Source of the DNA: Ulota crispa
Lineage: Eukaryota > Streptophyta > Bryopsida > Orthotrichales > Orthotrichaceae
DNA length: 64,000 nt
Direction: 5' to 3'
NCBI GenBank assembly: GCA_963920765.1
Contig: OY987243.1
Coordinates: 26,097,419 to 26,161,418 of the forward strand
Below are positions 22,563 to 34,959 of this stretch, piece by piece. Under the pieces are notes generated by a model. That model saw nothing but the letters and a program-made list of their open reading frames with translations, was not told the origin of the DNA and did no database searches. Position 1 is the first letter of the stretch; the number at the start of each line of letters is the position of its first letter. The position numbers and the translations under genes were made by a program.

Positions 22563-25109
22563 TTACTTCTCAAACAACTCAGCTTCCTCTATAAAGTGAA
22601 TGTTATCATCAACGATGACGTCTTCAATTTCGAGGAAGTGCTCGACAGATTCGTCCTCCAATTTCCCAACATTATTTGGCTCGTCTGGCCAGTTCTTAGA
22701 AATAAATACCAATTTCTCTAAGTGCTCCATGCCAAGTCTACGCCGTTGTTGAGATAATATGACACCTGTAATGCTGAAAATTCTTTCAATTTCAACTTGA
22801 GATCCAACAACTCCGAGAATCTGTCGAGCCAAAAATGCCACATTTCGAAATTCTTTCTCATGCTTTCTCCACCAAATAAGGGGACTATCATAATCCCCAT
22901 CCGCAACATGCAGCCTTCTGAATAAGGACAGCTCGGATTTCAGCTGTTCTAGAATTACTTCTTCTGCTGAAGCTTGGGCTCCAAAAATTGAATTCTCAGA
23001 AATGGGGGTAATAGGTTCTTGGCTCTGAGCTGTTGGATGTAAACGCTTATAGCACTGCATTAACAACGGTAACAGGACCAGATTGTCATACTCGAATACG
23101 ATACTCACGACTTTCTCCCCTCCAACATAGTCGCGCACAAGACCCAGCCCCTTGAAACGCGGATCCAACATGAGCGCCAGCATGTTGTGTGCACTCTGCC
23201 GAGAAAAGGTTCCAGCAAATGATAATAAGGGCTCGAGCACGGCTAACACCTCTTCTTCCATACGTGACTTCAGAACCAACAGTTCACCATCGAAGTCGCC
23301 ATCCCCTTGTGAGGTAGATACCTCACCAGCAAGAAAGTGAGTTTGTCGAAAGTGAATCGACAAAGAAAGAGCGGCCGCAAGAGCCTCAGATAGGAACCAA
23401 AACCCATGATTTTGCTTCAGAACGCCCTGTTTGACCACAGGAATAAGGGTCTCAGTAGCTGCCCTTGCAACAGCCCACATCTGTTGAGTTAAAATCGGCA
23501 ACTGCGTATCAGCATTTTGACTTGACCAGAAGCTGGTGATAGCTTCACTATAATCCAAAGACTCCTGAAAAAATAATGCTCTTGACGCAAATCGGGTCTT
23601 AACAGGAGGCTTCAAAGTCCGATGTGACAGCTGCTTCTCCGCACAAGCCTTTGCCCACTCTTGCCTTCTCTTTCGAGAGTGCTGAATCCACGTTATAGAT
23701 TTTTGTAGAGAAACCTGTGCATCCTTCAAGCTAACAGTCTTCAACCCATCACATACCTGAATAAACATCACGCACCCAGAAAAAACATAAGATGCTAGTT
23801 CAAAGTTCTCATGTTCATGAACATTGGCACGAGAGATAAACACCAATAGTAGAACCGGCACAACAACGACAGCAAATAGTAACAAAATCCAGATACCCCG
23901 TGTCATGTTTCCAACATATGTGTTGGATAAACAGCAATAGTTTATATTCGCAAAACAGAAAGCAGTTGAGCAAATATTCAGGAGGGATTTGAACGGCTTT
24001 CAATTCACCTTCGAATCGTCAGTCGCATGATCGCAACATCTGGACAAGGCATGGCCAAAGCAAGTGCCTGAAAATGGCTCCGGTAAATCAAGAAGCTCAC
24101 ACGAGACTACAGAGGCCAATGCTGTAGTCACGATATCAAGACTGGGACTCTCATCTTTTACATATGCAATTATCCGCGAGGTGAGATTGTACCGGTTCAG
24201 AATGTCTTGCAACTGTACCGCGATTGGGGCCTGCAACATGCTAGACGTGTCAAGCAGTCCAATAGTAACATTGCAAGGGACCCATGCATCGTTGATGAAG
24301 TTGACTACAACTGCATAAATGGCCCCCTCTGAACATGACATCCACAAATCAAAGGATATCGTGGCGGTTGTGCATCCTGCAAGGGAAGGGACAACGTATT
24401 TCTCCAAGGTCTTCGTTACCAACTTCGGAATCATGTCGTCCAAGAACTCAAGGCGTGAAGGAAACAAAATGCGCGGACACTGGCTGAGCAGCAACCTTCT
24501 TAACCAAACATTCTCTACACTGGAGAGCGGCTGATGCGCCTTCATAATGTACAATGCCAGGTCCTCAAGAAATTGTTGATGTTGTTCGTCCTGCTTTTGT
24601 GGGTTAGAGCCACCATATACATAAACCAACGAACCTGGAAAAGATCCCGACCTCTTCTTGGAAGGTTGCCGAGGTGTAATCAAAGAAGGTTCAGAAGAAC
24701 TTCGCAATGCTTTGTATCTGCCGAACGCTTGTGGATGCTCAGCATGCACATGTCGTTTCATGGCAGAAGTGCCGTGCTCTTTGTTGTACAGTACTACACC
24801 TTTCCGGCAACGTGTACTTCGTAGACCCAATGTTTCTCTTCTGCTCGGATGACAAACAATACATCTCATAAGCTGAGGCTTTACAAGGTCCACTGGGCAG
24901 CTATCATTGGTTGTAAAAAATGCCCATGTAGGAGAGTTTCGATGATAAACCCTCCAGAATGCCTGCTGATTTTCTAAAGCAGTAAGCTGTTCCATCATGC
25001 ACTCTTCGGAGTCCTCTCCGCTCCTAGAGGAGAGAACAACAGCGCTGCTTCCATCAATGAGCGCTAATGGAAGCCCTTCTGTCATGGAATTCGAATTAAG
25101 AGCAGTCAT
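22563..25109 (-). CDS. hAT-family transposase-like protein (BED zinc finger, dimerization domain), 2 exons
   Basis: Exon 1 is 25109-24009 and exon 2 is 23756-22563. The intron is GT/AG in phase 0, giving 764 aa. A BED-type zinc finger shows C83-x2-C86 and H120-x4-H125. The RNase-H-like core has D254 (in SFDLWMS) and D319 (in VKDESPS). A C350-x2-H353 motif sits in the insertion region, and E691 is in the VEIERIFS block. The C-terminal hAT dimerization region is WWRKHEKEF through SQQRRRLGMEHLEKL. All residues expected for DNA cutting appear present and both exons are open, so it is either a recent element or a domesticated gene. I could not find terminal inverted repeats or an 8-bp duplication. 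The copied STI1 promoter lies about 1 kb upstream in the same orientation. An in-frame stop shortly upstream supports ATG 25109. Confidence 0.88.
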
Positions 25110-26088
25110 GGTGCGGAAGCTTAAAGGAGTCGAATTTGCCCGAAAGCTATCCAGTTACTCAGTGTAATTCCATACCCTGCACCAGTCACATTGTACATCC
25201 CATGCGTCAGTAAAAGCCGTCACCACCAAAAAATGAAATCTAGCGAGCATGCGCCCCTGAGAAAAACCATAAGATACAAGTATAAGAAGTGGAAGCTTGA
25301 GCATATGGTGCGTACCGAATGAACGAATCTAGAAGAATCTTGATATAGAAGATTCGCCAAAAAACAAAACTAACTGGACCATCAATCACATAACCGCAGC
25401 CGAGATCCCAGCCAGAGTTGTACACGAATCAGGAGCTCATGTCCGGGGGTATGGCAAAACCGAAGCAGAAGAAACTACCAAAGATTACAACAACCACTTT
25501 AGTATTCCAACAAAGCTGAATAATAACCAAACTGTCTTGAAAATAAATATGCTAAAAATCTATCCCACTCAATTCTGTGCACTGGAAATCTACAAAGTTA
25601 CGCTGGAATTCAAAGAGCATACTTCTGGCTATGTGAGAAATTTGTTCCTTCTATTTAATCCAGAAAAAGTAAAAAAATAACACAACTAGTCAAAATCAAG
25701 AGAGCCAATGCACACTAGATCATGTACAAACAAGAAGTTCACGCTTGACTTCAGTCTATGGTAAAATAAACTTACTCCTTAAAAAAGTACCGAGGCTTCC
25801 TTGTTTCAAACAATTTGTTCCTTTCAAACGTATCCAAGAACGCAGTTAACCATGTCCAAGGACGGCAGAGGTCACACTACGACCTCCTCCAGCTGATGCC
25901 CAACACAACCTTGGGATCATTAGATCAAAGGCATCGTCCATTAAATACTCTACTCTAACGCCAAACAAAAAGTCACCCTGTCAACTCCGATTCTCAGGAT
26001 TCGAGTCATGGAGTTGCAAAAAACGCTCCGACGCTGTTCACATTATAGCAACTGTTCTAACCTAATACACCAACTTGAATTAGTGGAG
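25110..26088. other. Spacer between the hAT ORF and the STI1-derived promoter copy
   Basis: Moderately AT-rich, no long open frame. If transcription starts at the STI1-like copy, this would be 5' leader or intron sequence of the hAT gene. No repeat ends identified. Confidence 0.35.
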
Positions 26089-27165
26089 CTTTCCCAAAGT
26101 GCTGAATAGCCTCCTCGAACTTCCCTGCCGAAAATGCCGCCTTCGCCTCGTCAGCCATGATTCTCCAGCTCTAACCCTACATCCACGCCCGCATCTTATC
26201 AGTACAACAAACCAAATGCTCCAACTCACATCTGCCACCCTGGAAGTCATCCACATATCCCCGAATCAGGCTGTACATCACCACCTCTTCACAAGCTACC
26301 AAAATACTCACATCCATTCACTACGGTCCCTCGCCACGAAACAAACCAAACATACAGTAACTTCAACAACACACAAATCCACAACTTCCACACCAACATG
26401 CCGCGCCCTAAAACTCGTAAACCTAATCACTGCATGCATCACTTCTACTTGCTCAAAATCGCAATCTAGTGCCTTCCGCGTCTCGACCACGATCGCTCTG
26501 TCGACGCTCTCAACAGCAACACCGGACTCGCGTCACTAACCACATCATCGCAGTCAACCCTAAATGTTCCTCTTGCAAGTCGTTCAATACAAAGCTCAAC
26601 AACTACAGACCGAATTCAATTCGCAACCAGCAATGCCATCCGAAGCAACAAACCTCGAAACCCTAATCGCATCCAACCTCGAAAGAAAACACCAGAATCC
26701 ACGCAGAACTCAGACACGACCTAAACATTTCAAAGCACAATCCGCCGCTCAAAATTGATCGCTAACCTCAGTCACCATACCATTCGATTGTGCACCGAAA
26801 CTCGATCATTCATGCAAAATAGGACCATCGGGAGACCAAAACTGGCCGCGAAAGAAGCTAAAAAAAAGTCATTGCTACCTCAAGAATAAAAAGTATTGAT
26901 GAAAACAGAGAAAAGAGCTTTGCGGTAGCAGCATCAACTCACCAGAAAGCGTTACGAGGAATACTTTACAGCGACACCGACAGCGAAACAGAGGACGATT
27001 AGAAAGCTGGTGAGGGGGAAACCTACTGTAGGGCAACCTGATTGGAATGTTGTCGAAGGTCCTCGAACAACTCTGTGGGAACGCAAACGCTCCCAAGGTT
27101 CTAAAGGTTCTAAAGGTCCCGCTCGGGAACGTCGCCTTATGCGTTCCCGAACTGAACTTTGAACT
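26089..27165 (-). pseudogene. Duplicated STI1 promoter, 5' UTR intron and start of exon 1
   Basis: Clear paralogue of 4215-5390. It includes the promoter with the three-unit HSE-like site (27057-27071), the UTR exon, the intron donor (now GTGAGT near 26950) and acceptor, and the ATG at 26158. About 20 codons of TPR1 follow ([20 protein letters not shown], three codons shorter than STI1). Homology stops at about 26089, and no other STI1 exons follow. Because the intron and promoter are present it is a DNA-level copy, not a retrocopy. It points towards the hAT gene. Confidence 0.88.
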
Positions 27166-27188
27166 GGTCACTGTAAGGTAGCATGCTC

Positions 27189-27590
27189 TAAGGTAGGCGC
27201 ACCCATAAGCGTGGAAATAAGGGTTTTGGAGTAGGTAAAACAATTGACTAACTTTGAAAAAAATATTGTAAGTTAGAAAGTAGAAATCAAAAATATTGGC
27301 ATCAGTTTTAAGGTTTTAACTGCAAGCATTTGTTCTCAAAGAATTATTAAGGTCCAAAATCACTGAAATTGTAAGAACCATGTGTAAGAGATGCTAAAAA
27401 TAAGGCTTGTTGGTTCTTAAATAGTGAGATGGGTACTCAAAATCGTCAAGCTAGTCACCCACAACCATCATTTCATCACCCATAACCATCACTCCCATCA
27501 CCCACAACCATTTGATTCTTTATTGATTAGCCTTTGCCCCTGTCAGGTGACTCCCATGGGGACACAACGCTTATGGATGCTGATACCTTA
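27189..27590. mobile_element. MITE family B, copy 2
   Basis: TAAGGTAGGCGCACCCATAAGC at the left; GCTTATGGATGCTGATACCTTA at the right. The interior matches 6509-6890. It lies just beyond the end of the STI1 promoter copy. Confidence 0.7.
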
Positions 27591-28123
27591 AACCATCATT
27601 TTTTGTCTAATTTTTAGAGAAAGAGAAATGGATGCTAAATGTATAACATGATGTTTTTTCATATATACTTCATCCTATTTGTTTGGATGTTTGTCACATT
27701 GAGATCTCTCAAACTATGTGTCCCTTGTTGCGTGCTTGGTACCATCAGAAAGCTCTTGGCAAGGAGGGGTCCACGGGCTTGGTTTTGTGGCGTTTGGGCC
27801 CACTGTGGGAAAGCTATTGAATTTCAAAGTTTTTTATGGATTAAAAATTTAGAAAATTATTTTTACTTTTATTTTGGTGGCATTCTTGGTGTTATCCGAA
27901 AGGTCTCGCCAAAGAGGGGTGCAAATTTGGGCCAACATCACAAGGCCACATATACACTAGTACTTTTTGAAGCACTATTGAATTGTTGATGAATTTTCAA
28001 AGTTTTCTATAGTAGATGCCTATTTGTGACTCTAGGTCTCCCATAAATTGTCCCCTTGGCAACTTGTGAAAAGATGACTGGTGAAATCAAGAACTATGAA
28101 TGGCTCTTGCAATAGAATACACA
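27591..28123. repeat. Dispersed repeat L, left part
   Basis: Inverse complement of roughly 35060-35280 (shared phrases ATTTTCAAAGTTTT, GTAGATGCCTATTTGTGAC and TGGCTCTTGCAATA). It resumes at 28836 on the other side of the Helitron, up to about 28950 (TTTCTTCTATGA..., GCATACTACCTTAA). No open frame. Confidence 0.65.
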
Positions 28124-28835
28124 TCTATACTACTAAGTGGGAGGCACTCACTCCATGCCCTTTTCTAGAACTTTTTAGAACTTTTTAACTGCTGAAGGTC
28201 AACAATCCTTGGGAAACCTCACATCAAGGTTGTTGAACTTCCCTTATTCAAATCCTTGAGCTTCCTTCATACAAACCTTTGAGCTTCCTTCATAAAGATT
28301 GATTGATCTTTTACTCAAGAGGAGAAGAAACACCAAAAACTATCTATCTATCTATACCACTAAGTGGGAGGATTTCCTTGAGTGCGCCCTTTTCTAGAAC
28401 CTTCTAGAAGTTTTTTTGTAAGTTGAAGCAACAAAGGACGCGCAAGATATAGAACACCAAGTGTCCTCCAATCATATCATTTTCCAAAATGTTCTAGAAC
28501 TTTTTGGTGGAAGTTGAGACAATAAGCCATGCTCCAAATATAAAACATCAAACGCTTTCCAACCATGTGCTAAAAATTTAATAAAATGCCAAACACCTCC
28601 TAGCAAAGTATTAAAGAGTAGCATTGTGATGAAGCCATGCCATTGGTATTTTTGGTCTCACCAAAATGATGGTGTATGAAGGTTAGATTCTAGACTAATT
28701 GTGAGATTGATTTTTGTACAATACATCTAGATTGAATTCTAGACCAATTGAATTGAGAGATCACTTTTTTGAAAAGTTGAATGTTGCATTACCCATACAT
28801 GCCCAACTCACGCAAAGCATGTGCCTGTATTCTAG
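28124..28835 (+). mobile_element. Non-autonomous Helitron with two 5' termini
   Basis: Begins A|TCTATACTACTAAGTGGGAG, ends CTGTATTCTAG|T, and has a 6-bp stem (ACATGC/GCATGT) just before the 3' end. TC start, CTAG end with a hairpin, and A/T insertion are Helitron hallmarks. The related repeat L copy at about 35060-35085 lacks the insert and joins AATACAC directly to TTTTCTTC, which fixes both borders. A second 5'-like terminus, TCTATACCACTAAGTGGGAG, occurs at 28351. 712 bp, no coding capacity. Confidence 0.8.
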
Positions 28836-29300
28836 TTTTCTTCTATGATTTAAAAGGGTCCATTCAAGGACTACTTCATATCCATTCTTGAGCCATATAT
28901 AGAACGCTTTATCTACGAGGGTTGCAATTAGAGCATACTACCTTAATTCATAGCTAGTAGTACCATTTGCACCAAGGGAGATGAAAACATGAGGTATATA
29001 ATACAAGTTTAGGTACATGTAGTATCAATATAAGCAACAGCTTGATTCTAAGTAAACTCTCACTCTAAACCACTTTACGCATGCACTTGTCTCTCCTCTA
29101 TTGATCTTATGCTAAAAAGACATAATGCAAACCACTTTATGCATGTTCTCTTCTCTCCCATGTTAGTCAATCATTGGAAGTTACACCACAACACTCTCTC
29201 CTTAGAATGAGCTGGTTATCAAAACCCTAGGTTGGAGGGACTCTTTTTTATATATAGATAGATAGGGACAGAGGGACTCTTTTATATATATAGATAGATA
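28836..29300. other. Rest of repeat L, then unassigned sequence
   Basis: 28836-28950 matches the inverse of about 34970-35065. The remainder up to the next MITE contains only short GATA/TATA runs (29250-29300). Confidence 0.45.
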
Positions 29301-29617
29301 AGGAAAATTTGATGATACCCTTGAAGTTTGCAATATTTGTAGAGATACCCTTGGTATTTCAGAATTACACAAATATCCTTGAACCATAAATTTTAGGCAT
29401 TTATCTTGTCGTGGTCGTCACTTCCTTCATAACCAATATTGAAGCAAGGAGTGCAATAGAACATAAAAGAAACAACATGCGCACAAGGAGAAGAAGTGGC
29501 ATGCACAATAGAACAAATGCCTAAAATTTATGATCTGAGGGTGTTTGTGTAATTTTTGAAAAACTAAGGATATCTTTATAAATATAGCAAACTTTAGGGT
29601 ATACATCAAGTTTTCCC
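29301..29617. mobile_element. MITE family C, copy 2
   Basis: AGGAAAATTTGATGATACCC at the left, GGGTATACATCAAGTTTTCC at the right. Body as in the other family C copies. Confidence 0.75.
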
Positions 29618-29685
29618 CATAATATAACCTTGTGGATTATAGTGGAACTTAAAATAAGGAGAATATCAACAATACCCCTCAATTA

Positions 29686-31152
29686 TTTCAAACATCAAAT
29701 GTAGGGATGTGGACACAAAGATCCATTCTTAAATCACATCCCTCCCACGCACTAAATATTTCACTAAATTCAACATTTAAAACTACATGTCTTGAAAGCT
29801 GTAATAATAGATTGAGAATGTTTTGGTTTTAGATTGGTGGTGGATTGTGATGATTCTAAAAGCAATTTTATCATAATTTGATGCTTTTCAAATGTTTTTT
29901 ACAAACACTTTTCATAATTTGGTTCAGGTCAAATTTTAGTGCATTATGTCCTTCTTTCTATTTTCAAGAGGCTTGCTTGAGTTGAGGCAATTTCAAGCTC
30001 TTAAAGGTGGTTAAAAGCTTAAAATTTGTTCTTGGAAGACTAGAAGTTGATGAATTTAGCATATTTGATAATGCAAAATTGCACTTGGCATGAGTTAAAG
30101 GCTTGGAGTTGGAATAGTCTCCACTTTAAATTTTAATGCATCTTGTCCTCCTTTGTAAGCTTTTAGAATGTGTAATTGGTTTTAGATTTGGTGAAGAATC
30201 GATTACATGGGAAGGGTTTGAGTGAGGAATGGATCTTTTTGTCCACATCTCTATCATTGTATTATTTGAAACATCAAAAGTATACTTGGTTTTGTTATAA
30301 GAATATCAGTTATATCCTTACTTATTTTTTAGAATATCATAAATATCCCTAGTTTTCTTGTATCTCTTTATAGCAAGTTTTGGTAAATATTGGGATGACA
30401 ACAAACATTACAATGCCATCAATGCAATAATAGGTTTACATGCTAAAATTATGTTTTGAGCTTGAAGATCAAGCTTGCCTCCAAGATTTGACTTGTATTC
30501 AACTTGCATCTAGTTTTTGTAATTTACACTGTCATCCCATTATTTACAAAAGTTTATAGTAAAGAGGTACAATGAAACTAGAAGCAAAGATGTGGACAAA
30601 AAGATCCATTCCTCACTCAAACGCTTCCCATGTAATCGATTCTTCACCAAATCTAAAACCAATTACACATTCTAAAAGCTTACAAAGGAGGACAAGATGC
30701 ATTAAAATTTAAAGTGGAGACTATTCCAACTCCAAGCCTTTAACTCATGCCAAGTGCAATTTTGCATTATCAAATATGCTAAATTCATCAACTTCTAGTC
30801 TTCCAAGAACAAATTTTAAGCTTTTAACCACCTTTAAGAGCTTGAAATTGCCTCAACTCAAGCAAGCCTCTTGAAAATAGAAAGAAGGACATAATGCACT
30901 AAAATTTGACTTGAACCAAATTATGAAAAGTGTTTGTAAAAAACATTTGAAAAGCATCAAATTATGATAAAATTGCTTTTAGAATCATCACAATCCACCA
31001 CCAATCTAAAACCAAAACATTCTCAATCTATTATTACAGCTTTCAAGACATGTAGTTTTTAATGTTGAATTTAGTGAAATATTTAGTGCGTGGGAGGGAT
31101 GTGATTTAGGAATGGATCTTTGTGTCCACATCCCTACATTTGATGTTTGAAA
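29686..31152. repeat. 1.47-kb palindrome made of two inverted MITE copies
   Basis: The arms 29686-30252 and 30589-31152 are nearly identical inverse complements over about 550 bp. Each arm is itself a TIR element with ends GATGTGGACA(C/A)AAAGATCC. The central 330 bp holds another imperfect inverted repeat (30349-30405 against 30527-30581). The high arm identity suggests a recent inverted duplication or homogenisation between arms. Non-coding. A transcript would form a very long hairpin. Confidence 0.9.
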
Positions 31153-31729
31153 AGATAGCAAGCAGTCTAATTGATATTCTTACACAATCCAAGGGTATGT
31201 TTCATATTTCAAAATGCTTGAGGGGCCTTTTGATATTTTCCCTTAAAATACAATCCATATAAAAACAAACACAATTGAAGGGATTAGCATAAAACTAAAT
31301 GACTGCACTCTCTTCATGAAGTTAAATATCTTTGTTATTGCTTTTCAACATCTAAACACCTTGAAATTTATAATCTTGTAAGAGTAAAATGTAACCCTCA
31401 AAAGTTTTTTAAGTTATAAATCACTTGCCATGTTGCATTGACTTTAAGTTTAACTTGGATCACTTGGTGCCAACACAATGGGAATTTGAAATTTTTTAAC
31501 TCAAAGTTTCATATTACTTACTGTCATGTGAATTTACTCCAAAAAACATGCATAGTAGGAGGAACAATGTAGATTTAGCTTCTTTTTTTAATGTAAAGTA
31601 AGCTACGGCCTAAGAGATTTTTGAAATAAGATTTTAAGATCTGCAAGTTTTACCTTTTGCCATTTCTATATAATTTGACTTGAGAGCTGTAAAAAAAACC
31701 TCAAGTAACATGAAGCTTCCATTAACTAA
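31153..31729. other. Intergenic, nothing recognised
   Basis: AT-rich; no gene or element ends. Confidence 0.4.
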
Positions 31730-31889
31730 GGGCGTCCTTCCATGTGAAGGGGGTGGTTGGTGAAACTTACTATAACTAGCTAAGAATTGGTTAGATGGGA
31801 GTTCTAGTTTATCTGGAATTACATCCCATTAATTATTGGCAAGCTACATTAAGTTGCACCAGCCACTCCCCTCACATGGAAGGATGTCC
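31730..31889. mobile_element. Tourist-like (PIF/Harbinger) MITE, 160 bp
   Basis: Begins GGGCGTCCTTCCATGTGA and ends TCACATGGAAGGATGTCC. It is flanked by TAA on both sides (31727-31729 and 31890-31892). A 3-bp TAA duplication and a GGGC-type terminus are Tourist characteristics. Confidence 0.75.
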
Positions 31890-33599
31890 TAAGTTGATTA
31901 CAAAGGTGAAGAATAGACAAAAAAATTAGATTTCAATGAGTTTTGAATGTACTTCCTTTGTTCATATAACTCATATTTTGAGTATTTGAATACATTTGTT
32001 GTTCATATAACTAGCTACTTTAACTTTAATTAAAGTGAATAGTGAGTATTAGTGGATTTTTTTTGGCAATTTGTTGCCAACTGGCAAAAAATCTTGCCAG
32101 TAATACGTCATCCCGCCATTTACTGAGCAATGGGCTAGCGCCATTGCGAATCTAGCAAAAATAGATTTGCCCTTAAAAAATGCCCTGGTGAATGTACCAT
32201 TACCTTAGGAATTTTTCAAAAATCTATCATTTCCTTTTTTTAATTTGCATTTGTTTGGTTCTAGTGGTGGTAACTAGTCCTCACTTATTGGTCACTAAAT
32301 ATGAATCAGACAATCACTCATTACTTAGATGTGTAGTTTGTCTTTTAGCTAATTAGGTAAAATAACCTAAGCTACTCAAGTGGGGATTATTTTGAAAGAT
32401 GGTCAATTTGTTTTGTGTTTTCATTCAAATGGAGAAACGATATGTTAGTTTTAGACGAGAGTCTAAAAAATATGTGATTTCTGACTTGTTCTACTATTTA
32501 CCTTTCATTTGTTTTAAACTCGAGTCAAATAAACAAGATCACTTTTGTTGTTTTTAAGTTTATTTTTTCTTGCACGTTTTTGCTTTGTTCTCCAACTTTT
32601 GTTGAAGATTGCATCTTTTATCTACTGTACTTTTGCCTTGGATGTTGAGTAAATGATGGTATTTATAAAAATTCTTTCTTTCTGGTCTTTTGTTTTTCAC
32701 TACATATTTGATTTGACATTTTTGCACTTTTATTCTTTGAAGTTGAAACTTTTGCATTGGTTTCTAGAGTCGTCTATGATGCCAAACTACTACTTATGTT
32801 GTGATGCACAATTTTTGCTTTTTATTTTGTTCAATTTACTTGAATGCTTGGCATTCCTTGTGAGATATCTACTTATTGTGGCTTTTTTAATGTTGAAGAT
32901 TTCTTTCTTAAAATGACTAACTTTTATCATATTTTGAGTCTTTTGATTATTAATGCTAAATCTCTAGCTTGACATTTCAAAGGAGGCAAATGTTTAGCAC
33001 CTAAGGCCAACATTTAGCGCTATGTTTACCATTTTTTTTAATTTTGTACTTCCTTTTGATATTATATTATTGATAAGAATTTAGCAAGTAAATTTAATTT
33101 TGCAAGTAGTTCTCTTATTGCAAATGTATTTCCACATGGCAACAAAAAACCAAAGCATTTTAGCCAAGCTTATACATGTAAACAAAATAGAAACTGGGGG
33201 ATTTTGTTTTTGTAGGATATGTGCTAAACTTCTCTTCAAGTAATGGCCTATGTAGCTGTATTATTTCTTCTTGTAAATTCTAAACAAAGCCAAACTGTAT
33301 GTAAGAGTTTGGTATATGACATTCATATAGTGCATGACATTGATAACCAACAACTCCCAAAGTTTTGAGTGGCCAATCTAGTGCTTTGTTAAAAAAAAAA
33401 TCTTATCAAAAGTCCAAAACCACTAGGATGAAGCATAGGTTTAATTTTCCTTAGTAGGGGAATTGCTTTTCAAGTAATGCATATATGTGTTGTGCTTTTA
33501 GTATTTCTTCTTGCAACAATAATTGTTGGTTAAAAGTGTTAAAATGTTGTGCACTAAGTTAACACAACTCTCAAAGTGAAACTAAATAGGAAAAAACAT
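31890..33599. other. Intergenic, nothing recognised
   Basis: AT-rich with small GC-richer patch at 32080-32200. Short open frames (for example 32653-32916, hydrophobic) have no recognisable domain and I do not call them genes. Confidence 0.4.
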
Positions 33600-33877
33600 G
33601 GGAAAATTTAATGACTACCTTTGAAGTTTGTCATATTTGTATATATACCTCTCTTTTTCAGAAATTACATAAATATCCTTGGACCATAATTTTCAATTGT
33701 TTGTTCTATTGTGCATGTCACTTCTTTCTCCCTTATGCACAAGCTACTTCTTTTATATTCTATAGCACTCCTTGCTTTAACATTGGTCATGAAGGAATTA
33801 GCTTGCACAATAAATAAATAAATGCCTAAAATTTATGATCCGGGGTACTTTGTGCAATTTCTGAAAAATCAAGGGAA
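33600..33877. mobile_element. MITE family C, copy 3, right end missing
   Basis: GGGAAAATTTAATGACTACC at the left and the characteristic ATTACATAAATATCCTTGGACC. It breaks off near 33877 into family G-like sequence (GGAGGAGGTTCTAAAAGCG). Confidence 0.65.
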
Positions 33878-34959
33878 AGGGAGGAGGTTCTAAAAGCGCC
33901 CATGCTCTAAAATCACCTCCTCAATGCTTGCTCAAACGTGCTCTATTTGTACATGTTGTTTTTCACAATCTTCAATAGTCATTAGGAGGGATTTGAACCC
34001 AAGGGAGGGCTCCTAAACCATAAACCTATGAGAGCTTTGGAAACACTGCCACATGAGCAGTTTGACAACAGTCTTTGCTGGTCACCTCAATGCCTTGTCA
34101 ACTAATAATATTTAGTTAATTGTTTTATAAAAACATTTTTTTCAAAAAATACCAATAATCTAATCTTTTTTTCTAAGACTTTATTTATTTATTTTTTAAT
34201 TTTTTCTCACGGCCATTCCCAACCTAGCAGTTCCCCAAAACTTGCAGCCCTGTCACCGGTCTAGATTGTTTCTAGTGTTATTGGACAAATGAGAACGTCG
34301 CTAGTGCCATCTAAGGTTTTATAAATGTATTTCTTCATTTTGTAAAATTGAAAGTTTCAAGATTTTAAAAAACTCAACAACATTCATCTTTAGTTTTAGA
34401 GAAAATCCAAAATTTACTCAACAGTCTACAAACAAACATAGTTTTTAATAAGATACCTCATTAGACACTTGAGGTCTCATGAAAGTTTTGCAAATCATTC
34501 AAAAAAGTCAAAAAAATTCACTACTTGTAAATAGAGTGACTTTGATTTTTAATTAAGAGCTTAGCTCAAAATTTTGGTTTTCTCCTTTTACCAAGCGGGG
34601 TTTGATTTTGATAAAATCTACAATTTTGTTAAAGGACCCATTAAGGATTTGATTGGAAATAACATGGATGAAAGCCAAATGGATTTTCTTGATGATCTAA
34701 AGAGCATGTAGAGATGTATTCAAATGCTTTTCAACTTTAGGCATTTGAAGGTGAGGTGTTAATTCCTAGTTGCTAAGCTCTCTTAACATCAACACCATTA
34801 ATTATGAGGCAAACTCTTAATCTATCCCACCAACTATAGTTTTAATTTTTTGAATTGGGAACGGTCATTAAATTTTGTTTTCAAACTTTAGGTTTAATAC
34901 ATACTTTAAAAAAAAAAATCTAACTTGAAGTGGAGAAAAGTGGCTCACTTTGAATGCTT
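33878..34959. other. Intergenic with family G-like fragment
   Basis: 33880-33960 resembles the inner hairpin of family G (CTCTAAAATCACCTCCTC, TTTGTACATG). The rest is AT-rich and unassigned. Confidence 0.35.

Noticed and set aside
26158-26480. Functional second STI1 gene
   Set aside because: Homology ends after about 20 codons and no further STI1 exons follow.
32653-32916. 87-residue hydrophobic open frame
   Set aside because: AT-rich sequence giving Phe/Leu-rich peptides by chance; no motif or signal of selection.
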